From assembly GCA_037355855.1 (NCBI GenBank), contig CM074766.1:3596001-3660000 (forward strand): a DNA stretch of 64,000 nucleotides, given 5' to 3'. Under the pieces are notes generated by a model, which did no database searches, was not told the origin of the DNA, and was given only the letters and a program-made list of their open reading frames with translations. Positions 1-7,441 of the stretch are shown piece after piece. The DNA comes from Pseudo-nitzschia pungens. Taxonomy: Eukaryota; Bacillariophyta; Bacillariophyceae; Bacillariales; Bacillariaceae. Made by a program: the position numbers and the translations under genes. The number at the start of each line of letters is the position of its first letter. Position 1 is the first letter of the stretch.

Positions 1-613
1 CCCGTGGGATTAGTGGTGTTTAGGTATTTGTTATATACCTTTCCGGATATTTTATATATTTCGGTTTTGGTTGGCGCACTCTTTTCGGTCTGTCCATCCA
101 CTCAGCGTTGGTCCAATTAGTCCACTCACTGATTTATGTGTCACTTTTTCAGCGTGTATTTTCGAATTTTTCGATTCTTTCCTGTTGTCGACCATGGTCC
201 TGTTTAGGTACTTAGGCGTCTCTGTTGCTACTGTTGCTCCCTTATACTGGAGCCAACAGTCGCTGGGGTCGGTTTTCCTTGTGCTGCAGGCACCGGATAT
301 CCTTCTCCCTGTTTTGCTTCTCTGCGTCTCCATTTTTGGCAGTCTTTCGGTCTCGTCGGTCCTTTTCGATCGATCGTTCCCTTCCTGCTCATGGTCATCA
401 GCGCTCAGCTTGATTTTAAAATCATGCCATACCCCGGGTCTACTAGTGATTAGAATAGTAGTGATATGCAAATTGTGAGCCCTATTGGTTAGTCTATTTG
501 CTACAGTTCTAAGAGCTCTCCAGATCGGCGATTCTATCGGCTCGCCGATTGTTTTTATCCTTATCCTTAATCCCGTCCCGTGTGTACTCGTGACTGTATT
601 TTGGTGTACGGCA
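1..613 (-). mobile_element. Partial Ty3/gypsy element of family G1 (5' LTR and leader)
   Basis: On the minus strand this matches the start of the complete G1 element at 25424-31255: the LTR (425-613) followed by the first ~424 bases of its leader, ending at the window edge. Short ORFs in the leader are shared by both copies but diverge by substitutions and indels, so I do not call them genes. Gag and pol of this copy, if present, lie to the left of the window. It could also be a truncated remnant. I see no G1 coding sequence immediately to the right, which fits a 5' LTR lying at the right-hand end of a minus-strand element. Confidence 0.85.
425..613 (-). repeat. LTR of G1-family gypsy element
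   Basis: A 189 bp LTR running on the minus strand from TGCCGTACACC (613) to GGTATGGCA (425). I count about 3 differences from the 3' LTR at 31067-31255, but roughly 20 from the 5' LTR at 25424-25614. The palindrome GATTTTAAAATC follows one base inside the element (412-423). Confidence 0.9.
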
Positions 614-895
614 CACTTATTCGGTACGTACGTACTAATATCCCAACTGGTTTACGTGCGGGGGGCACCGTAATCTTACGTTACAGTGGCTGTCAGCGCC
701 CCTTTAAGTCGCGCTAGAAGTCACTCTGCCAGAGCTGAGTACCATACGTACGTACGATTACTGGTAAGATAAGCCCCTTTAAGTGGCGCAAAAAGTCACG
801 CTAGAAGTCACTCTGCGGCTGTCGTGATGAGCCAATCAAAAAATTCGATTTGCCAGTACAAATTGTACAGGGATTTATGTAGAAAAAAAAAAATA
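614..895. other. Spacer with short dispersed repeats
   Basis: No gene. A motif of the form GTGGCTGTCAGCG, then CCCTTTAAG, then GCGCTAGAAGTCACTCTG occurs here in pieces (about 683-818) and again in parts at 2181-2370. The stretch is rich in GTAC and TACG. Confidence 0.5.
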
Positions 896-1150
896 AATAC
901 AGGGGGGACAGCAAGCAGCAACGCGTCGATAAAGGGGGGACAGCAAGAAGCAGCAGCAAGCAGCAGCTCAATAATATAGGGGGGGGGACAGCAAGCAGCA
1001 AGAAGCAACGCGTCGATAATACAGGGGGGGGACAGCAAGCAGCAACGACGCGTCGATAATACAGGAGGGACAGCAAGCAGCAAGCAGCAACACGTCGATA
1101 ATACAGGGGGGGACAGCAAGCAGCAGCAACGCGTCGATAATACAGGGGAG
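896..1150. repeat. Minisatellite, block 1
   Basis: About five imperfect units of 35-45 bp, each containing AACGCGTCGATAATACAGG followed by a G run, GACAGCAAGCAG and a variable number of CAGCAAG-like triplets. The same unit returns at 1595-2114. The apparent long frames here are simple consequences of the repeat. Confidence 0.9.
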
Positions 1151-1158
1151 CAGCAACG

Positions 1159-1524
1159 TCCGAAAACTGGTTCGCGACCCCTCCCAAGAATTTATTTGGG
1201 GGGGTCGTGATTTATTCCTGGCTCATTTTGACGTAGCTCCATTCGTAGCCCTCTCGCGATTCGCAACCCCAATCGCGACCGAATAACTACCTCAATTACG
1301 AGAAAAAAAAATAAAATTCAAACAAGACCCAATTTTTTTTTAAGACTCAAATATTTTCTTCAGTCACTTAATCAAATTAATCAACATTTTCAAAAAAAAT
1401 ATTTGTTGTCTCAAAATAATCCCCCCCTTCCCCCAATTTTTTTATAATCTGACTCATTAATACCGACCCTACCATCATTATATATTATGAGACTGTTGCA
1501 GAAATTCACTCCCAAAAATTGATT
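1159..1524 (-). mobile_element. MITE-like repeat, copy 1
   Basis: This is the reverse complement of 37803-38206. Shared landmarks include the block reading CTGGCTCATTTTGACGTAG, the block CGCGATTCGCAACCCCAATC, and the end near GTTGCAGAAATTCACTCCC. No coding capacity. The end near 1524 has diverged from the other copy. It separates the two minisatellite blocks. Confidence 0.7.
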
Positions 1525-1594
1525 TCTCATCCCGACACAAAGTATTTCCCATCACACCCCTCAAGAAATTCATCACAAAAATCACAATTAAATT

Positions 1595-2114
1595 AATACA
1601 GGGGGGACGACAGCAATCAGCAACGCATCGATAATACAGGGGGGACAGCAAGCAGCAAGCAACAGCAACATGTCGATAATACAGGGGGGGGACAGCAAGC
1701 AGCAAGCAGCAGCAACGCGTCGATAATACAGGGGGGGACAGCAAGCAGCAGCAACGCGTCGATAATACAGGGGGGACAGCAAGCAGCAAGCAGCAACGCG
1801 TCGATAATACAGTACACCAGGGGGGACAGCAAGCAGCAGCGAGCAGCAGCAACGCGTTGATAATACAGGGAGGACAGCAAGCAGCAGCAAGCAGCAGCAA
1901 CGCGTTGATAATACAGGGGGGACAGCAAGCAGCAAGCAGCAACACGTCGATAATACAGGGGGGACAGCAAGCAGCAAGCAGCAACGCGTCGATAATACAG
2001 GGGGGGGACAGCAAGCAGCAGCAGCAGCGCGTCGATAATACAGGGGGGGACAGCAAGCAGCAACGCGTCGATAATACAGGGGTGGACAGCAAGCAGCAAC
2101 GCGTCGATAATACA
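1595..2114. repeat. Minisatellite, block 2
   Basis: About twelve units of the same GTCGATAATACAGG and GACAGCAAGCAG repeat as block 1, with variable lengths of the CAGCAAG tract and single-base variants in the GTCGATAA core (GTTGATAA, CATCGATAA, TGTCGATAA). Confidence 0.9.
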
Positions 2115-2395
2115 AACGGCGCCTTTACTGGTACCGGTAAGTTACCGTAAATCACTAGAGCTGAGTACCGTACGAATAAGTGGCTGTCAGCGGCACTTTA
2201 AACGGCGCCTTTACTGGTACCGGTACCGAAGATTTTTAAAGCAGGACTTGGCTGTCAGCGCCACGCTAGAAGTCACTCTGTCCTGAGTAAGGTTACTTTC
2301 ACTCTGTCCTGAGTAAGGTTACCGTACGTACGTGACGGTACGTATGACTAAGTGGCTGTCAGCACCATTTAAAGTGGCGCTAGTGCAAGTAAGAT

Positions 2396-2471
2396 TACTA
2401 CAAAATTCTTATCAGCTGTCAATTTCTGCTGAAACCCGGGGACAGCTGATACCGGTAGGAATTCTGTAGTA
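2396..2471. repeat. Imperfect inverted repeat
   Basis: The left arm contains TACAAAATTCTTATCAGCTG and the right arm reads back as the complement (CAGCTGAT, then GAATTCTGTAGTA) with a six-base interruption, ACCGGT-like. The two arms lie about 20 bases apart and could form a cruciform or hairpin. Confidence 0.6.
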
Positions 2472-2642
2472 GCGGCACTTTAAAAGGCGCGTATGTAATC
2501 AAATTAAAGGAATTTGGAGGTTTTAATAAAAGGCTTAAGTGCTAAATTGATACAAGGCTTATTTAAATTATTACTGTGTTGCTAAATTGGCTGCTTTACC
2601 TATTTAAGCCACATAGTTATGTAATTAAGCCACATATTTGTT

Positions 2643-2712
2643 CAATCGTACGTAATTAACTGTTCAATCGTACGTAATTAACTGCAATCGTACGTAATTA
2701 ACTGCAATCGCA
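2643..2712. repeat. 20 bp tandem repeat
   Basis: Three copies of CAATCGTACGTAATTAACTG plus a partial fourth. Two bases (TT) separate the first two copies. Confidence 0.85.
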
Positions 2713-3296
2713 AGAAGTTACGTACGTAATAAAAATTAATTACGCAACCCAAAAACAACTATTTTTAGTTTCCTGGATCCCCCTTTAAAATTTTGAATCG
2801 TGGAGTCCTACATATTAATACGTAGATCACACATTGATATAATATGTAGGATATGTACGGTAAGTTCATATCATTTTGAAAAACTTAACGTGCCGCGCAT
2901 TGCGCGCGTTTTTCTATTTCCGACCGCTCCAGGATATGACACTGTAGCATTATTTTAATTCTAGTGACTTGCAGTAGTGAGTGATTCCCGAAATGATTTA
3001 TTTTATTTTTTTATTTTAAATTATATGCCCACATACTTTTTGGCGCACATAACGACGTGTTTTTATTTCGAACGACAGACAGGCGCCTAATAGGCCTATT
3101 TTGGAATTTGGAATCTTGTTACGAAAAACAAAAATTCTCTCTTTATTCCCTACCCGCCCCTCCACCAACTCATTTTTGCCTGCCGGCAATCTTGTGTTCT
3201 TTGTAATTTGTCGAAGTTGCTATCCTCAACAACAGAGGGGAGTTTGCTCTCCAATAGAAATTTTCTCCATTTTTTTTCGATCGATAAAACAATACC

Positions 3297-4478
3297 ATGT
3301 CTCTTGAGCTACTGTGCTACTACTACTACACTGAATATGCTCCGTCGTACAACAATCCAAAGCTATCCCCAGAAGACTGGAGGCTTAGAGATCGTAGATT
3401 GCCCCAAATTGCAATTCGAAGATACAATCTCTCCCCTTTCCTTTACATGTTCAGATCCGGGGACGAGCAAGCCCTCCTAAACTGCTGTGGCGTAAACCAT
3501 GAAGTCTTTAACGAATTGCTTGAACTGTTCCAGCCGGAGTATGATACGTACACATACGACGTCAATACGGGAATCATCCAGAAGTTGAAAAGGAAGTCAG
3601 GGAGAAAAAGGGAACTTGATGCAATTGGTTGCCTTGGACTCCTCTTGTATTGGTACCAAACCCGAGGATCAGCTGCGAGAGGAATAGGCTGGGCCTTTGG
3701 TGTAACTTCTACTCCAATGTACAAATGGCTTCGATTCGCCCGTAGGATTATGCTTTCAGTGTTGCAAACACACCCCCTTGCAAGAGTCAGTTTGCCAACT
3801 GCCGAAGAGGTTGAACTCTATATCCAAGCTCTTGCTGCCAAGTACCCAGTCTTAGGAGAATATAGGGTATGGGGCGCCTGTGATGGACTTAAACTTCCAT
3901 TCGAAAAGTCAACAAACTGGTTGGTACAGAACCGGTTCTACAATGGTTGGACCACTGGAACATTCATCAACTCTGTGCTTCTCTTTGCTCCAGATGGGAA
4001 AGTTCGAGGAGCAATATTAAATGGTCCGGGATGTTGGCACGACAGTGCAATATCTGACTATGGCTTATACGACAAGATGGAGAAGGTGTTCGATGATTTC
4101 AATGCAAGGGTAGTGGTCGACTCAGCTTTTCACAGACAAAGCAAAGACTTCCTTATCAAGAGTGGACAGCAAGATCCTGACACCCCAAGGGATGTGCTTC
4201 TCAACAACGCCGCGACTAGCTGTCGACAACTCTCTGAGTGGGGGATGCGACAGATCCAAGGGGGATTTCCACGACTGAAGGACAACATGTCCTTAGAACA
4301 CTTTGGAGAGAGGAAAGTCATACTCTATCTTGCAATCCTTCTATACAACTACCAAACAACAAGGGTGCAGATCAATACAATCCTCAACACTTTTATGAGC
4401 AAAACAAAAGGGTTCTTCTCTTATGAGTTGATTCCCACTGACACTGCGAACGACTTCTTTCATAGCCTTAATAATTAG
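3297..4478 (+). CDS. PIF/Harbinger transposase (DDE_Tnp_4-like)
   Basis: A 393-residue protein resembling HARBI1-type nucleases, expected to cut and rejoin the element ends. The catalytic triad is visible: Asp196 in WGACDGLKLP, Asp275 in VVVDSAFH and Glu314 in LSEWGMRQIQ, followed by the typical GGFPRLK segment. The N-terminal third has a helical region (KRKSGRKRELDAIGCLGLLL) that in this family forms a helix-turn-helix. The length is normal for the family and there are no frameshifts or stops. The first ATG (3297) gives MSLELL. It is convergent with the Myb-like gene at 4607-5650, with a 128 bp gap. The frame is intact, so the copy may still be active. Confidence 0.9.
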   Translation: MSLELLCYYYYTEYAPSYNNPKLSPEDWRLRDRRLPQIAIRRYNLSPFLYMFRSGDEQALLNCCGVNHEVFNELLELFQPEYDTYTYDVNTGIIQKLKRKSGRKRELDAIGCLGLLLYWYQTRGSAARGIGWAFGVTSTPMYKWLRFARRIMLSVLQTHPLARVSLPTAEEVELYIQALAAKYPVLGEYRVWGACDGLKLPFEKSTNWLVQNRFYNGWTTGTFINSVLLFAPDGKVRGAILNGPGCWHDSAISDYGLYDKMEKVFDDFNARVVVDSAFHRQSKDFLIKSGQQDPDTPRDVLLNNAATSCRQLSEWGMRQIQGGFPRLKDNMSLEHFGERKVILYLAILLYNYQTTRVQINTILNTFMSKTKGFFSYELIPTDTANDFFHSLNN

Positions 4479-4606
4479 TAATAGTAGCGAGTTTCGATTG
4501 AGTTAATTATTTTCGGGTTTTATTTTCAGGTTTTTGTTTGATAACTACTAAAATTAGCCTGTAGCCTTAACAACAAGCATACTTATGTTCCTGGCAAAGA
4601 AAAATT

Positions 4607-5650
4607 CTACAAGAGAGAGTCGTCGCTGTCAGTCTCGATACTGTCATGGCGCTTTCTCTTCTTGTTATTGGAAGCAGTACCAAGGGTAGTCCCTGTCGAC
4701 GCGACAGCTGCGACGGAGCTGATACTATTATTGTTACCGACAGTACCGGCAAGAATATTCTTGGAAAACTCCACAGCACCTGAGATACAAGCTTGGATAG
4801 TTTCGAGGATCATCTGTCGTTGCTCTTTAGCATCCTCGAGAGCCATCTGTCGTTGCTCTTTAGCATCCTCGAGAGCCATCTGTCGTTGCTCTTTAGCATC
4901 CGCGAGAGCCTGTTTCTGTAAGTTCACAGAGTTCTGAAGGACACTAAGGACATCCTCTTGATTGGTTCCTTTCTTGTGATACTGTCTTTCCGAAGTAGCT
5001 GTACTTGCCAAACCAGAAATGGAAGTAGTCCCCGGAATGGTAGTCCCTGGAGTCAAAACAGCTCGTGACTCTTCCGCGGGTGTATTGTCGGCATCCTCGA
5101 CGCTGTCTTCATCATTCTGGGAAGGTTGACAAAGAGGAGGTGGTGGTGGTGTGGTCTGGTTAGTAGAGACAAACTCTCCCCTTTCAAGATCAAAGACCTC
5201 ATCTTCTGGAAATCCAAGTTCGGCCCTCTCTCCAATCATACGTTTGATTCGCTTGGCCTCCTTTACATGCCATGGGCACAGTGGATCTCCTGTGGGGACC
5301 TGCTTCCTGTGGGAAGTGGAATATTTCCTACGAATGGAGTCAAGGTCTCTCCCTGGAAATTTCTCAGCATGTTTATCAACAACTTTCTGCCACTCATCTG
5401 GTCCAATTGGTAAGACCTCCTTCAACACACCGTACAAGTGCCTGAGTTCGACGTCGGTATAATTACCACACCCGGGTCTCCGGCCTGATCCGGCTCCTCC
5501 TGCTGGCATGTTGACTGTTATCGATTTTGGTATTTTTGGATTATGAGGAGGCGCAACTTTGCAACCACAAGAGGCACAGAGCAATGGCGGTGGTGTCGTT
5601 TCGGAAAGCGTTATCATTGCCGTGGTTATACACGCTAGGTTGGCCGCCAT
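4607..5650 (-). CDS. Myb/SANT-like DNA-binding partner of Harbinger transposase
   Basis: A 347-residue protein. Residues about 61-112 (GNYTDVELRHLYGVLKEVL, then a Trp in DEWQKVV and the basic DSIRRKYSTSHRK) look like a Myb/SANT trihelix domain. PIF/Harbinger elements usually encode such a protein, which helps the transposase bind the element ends and enter the nucleus. That role is inferred here from family knowledge and from its neighbour. The middle is Pro/Ser/Thr-rich. A coiled coil near residues 240-285 carries three tandem copies of an 11-residue unit, AKEQRQMALED, matching a 33 bp DNA repeat at about 4808-4910. The C-terminus has a basic NNKKRKRHD run, a likely nuclear signal. The start is the ATG at 5650. 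Confidence 0.8.
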   Translation of the reverse strand: MAANLACITTAMITLSETTPPPLLCASCGCKVAPPHNPKIPKSITVNMPAGGAGSGRRPGCGNYTDVELRHLYGVLKEVLPIGPDEWQKVVDKHAEKFPGRDLDSIRRKYSTSHRKQVPTGDPLCPWHVKEAKRIKRMIGERAELGFPEDEVFDLERGEFVSTNQTTPPPPPLCQPSQNDEDSVEDADNTPAEESRAVLTPGTTIPGTTSISGLASTATSERQYHKKGTNQEDVLSVLQNSVNLQKQALADAKEQRQMALEDAKEQRQMALEDAKEQRQMILETIQACISGAVEFSKNILAGTVGNNNSISSVAAVASTGTTLGTASNNKKRKRHDSIETDSDDSLL

Positions 5651-6360
5651 TTACGTCAGTGTTCTTCCGATGGATGGTGGATAGATGGTCGATGGATGGA
5701 TGGTCCTTAATAAAAGAGGTGCAGAAAAACAGCAACAACAGCAACAACAGAGGCAACACGGACTGTGGCAAAACACAGACTGGATGGGGGGGGAGTGTAG
5801 TAGACAGCAACAGCAAACTGAAAAAATGATAGACAAAAAAAGATACTCCAACTTGCCAAAAGAAACACATGTTTTTGTCGACCGTTGGTCCATTGACATC
5901 CGTTGGTCGATTGACATCCGTTGAGTGACTGAAATTTTGAGTCGGTTCTTGTTTTCTAGATTCCTTATAAATTTAAACAGGCGTTTTAAATCTGTCCGGG
6001 CGTTCAGATGCTTGGAGAGATTTTAAATTTTTCATACACAGAAATTTATATTTGTGTGTTTGAGCACATATCGATATGTGTGCCACGTCACAATTAATGT
6101 AATAAACCATGTGTTTATTTATTTCGGGAATCACTCAATAATTTGGCACAACATGCATATCTAAAATTATTGTGTCAACAATTGATGATTTTAATTTCTT
6201 ACTCTACCCCCTATCCATTTTGAGTTGCAGTACACTACTACAGTAATACTATATCAACTCCAACATCTGAAACCCCTTTTTATTTACCCACAGCCCCCTT
6301 TACACACAGAAACATAGTGCACCAATTGCGTGTTTTTCTATTTCTGACCGCTCCAGGGCT

Positions 6361-7007
6361 GCATATCTTGGCCTCCAATAACAGTCTACAAGGTGCTAGA
6401 CTGTGTGCTAAGGAACAGGGTTAGCAACAGGCTTAGAACAAGGTGTTATAGGATACTACTGTCTACTGTGTTAGGTCCTTGAGTAGAATTTGTACTACTA
6501 GTTTGGCAAACCTAGTAGCAATAGCTCCCCTAGTATACTGTAGCATATGATCAACATGTATGATATGTACTGAAACCAGATAGTAGCCTGGCCCTGCAGT
6601 TAGTATGGGCAACTTCTTAGCAAGAAGTGCAATCAAGCAAGCACACAATTAAATAATACAGCCTGTATGCTACAGTGTACAATACAGTCCTGTAAGTCAT
6701 GCCACTGTATGATATGCTACTGTATGCTTTTATGAGACAGCAAGCACTGTCACAAATACAGAACTGAGCTTAGCTCAGCTCCCACTTCTTTCTGCTGTAT
6801 CTCCTTGAAATTAAGCACTCTATCATGACCTCCATATCAATCAATTCCTTTGTACCTCTAGGGGAGTATCTTGTAGTGGTATCTGAGGCTATGCAATAGC
6901 GCTTGAACAGTATCCTCTGTAGACTCACTCCTGTTCACCACTAGCACTCGTCAATGTGCTGTTGTTGTTGTTCTTGTTCTCTCTTGCTGACCAGCAATAT
7001 CAACGCA
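6361..7007 (+). repeat. Decayed LTR related to the C-family copia LTR
   Basis: This runs in the same order as the C-family LTRs but is strongly diverged: GTGTGCTAAG with GGGTTAGCAACAGGCTTAG, then GAGCTTAGCTCAGCTCCC, then CTATCATGACCTCC, then GTACCTCTAGGG, then TGCAATAGCGCTTGAACAGT, ending at AATATCAACGCA. No related coding sequence flanks it, so it is probably an old solo LTR of the same or a sister family. The left end is vague. Confidence 0.65.
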
Positions 7008-7441
7008 CGATCTTGTTGGATTTACAACCTTACTAAGGAATTAATAACCACAGACCTTGTATTCTGAATATCTCAATTATTGTAAAGAAGAGTGTTAGTG
7101 AAAAGATGATGTCTTTACTTCGAAGAGAGAGGGTGTATGTGCAGTACGAGTTTAGTGGTCATAGTCATTGAGACACCGTACAACCCAGTACATTTTGTAC
7201 ACGTGCGTCAGCAGCCTGCTTTAACACTCAACACCCAAAAACACCCCATCCTGTCTCAGCGTCCGTCCGTCTATCAATAGAGGTTCGAAATAGAGGTTCG
7301 AAATCTCCGAGACGAAATTTCGATCACTTTTTTTTGCTCCGGTCTTCTATTTGCAACAATAATAAAGGCATGTCTCTCTCTGTAACAAATAAACCACTTT
7401 AAACTTTAAACCACTAACAACATAAACTACAAGCGCTCGCG
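7008..7441. other. Intergenic, probable 3' flank of the transposase gene
   Basis: No gene. A 15 bp direct duplication, ATAGAGGTTCGAAAT, lies at about 7277-7306. An A-rich stretch follows just past the stop of the gene on the minus strand at 7442. Confidence 0.5.

Larger units (their letters stand above)
2115..2974. other. Intergenic, small repeats
   Basis: No gene seen. Contains more copies of the dispersed GGCTGTCAGCG and GAAGTCACTCTG motifs (about 2181-2370), an inverted repeat at 2396-2471, a 20 bp tandem repeat at 2643-2712, then AT-rich sequence. Confidence 0.5.
2975..6140. mobile_element. PIF/Harbinger-type DNA transposon
   Basis: Contains a DDE transposase (plus strand) and a Myb/SANT-like gene (minus strand) arranged convergently, the usual two-gene content of PIF/Harbinger elements. 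Candidate terminal inverted repeats are about 20 bp: at the left TAGTGAGTGATTCCCGAAAT, and at the right (2 bases read outward differ little) the complement ending at 6140, with 19 of 20 matching. I could not identify a clean 3 bp target duplication, so the exact ends are uncertain. The non-coding parts are 2975-3296 and 5651-6140. The latter holds a purine-rich CAA/CAG stretch near 5730-5760 and no gene that I can see. Confidence 0.65.

Noticed and set aside
52..471. 139-codon frame in the G1 leader (also at 25568-25828)
   Set aside because: Non-coding leader of the retroelement. The two copies differ by frameshifting indels, so the peptide is not conserved.
801..2155. Several overlapping minus-strand frames made of repeated CIIDALLLAACCP-type peptides
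   Set aside because: They are translations of the GTCGATAATACAG / CAGCAAG minisatellite in different frames, with no start context or domain.
7254..7315. tRNA-like signal: GGTTCGAAATC resembling a B box
   Set aside because: No A box or acceptor stem at a suitable distance; the word is part of a 15 bp duplication.
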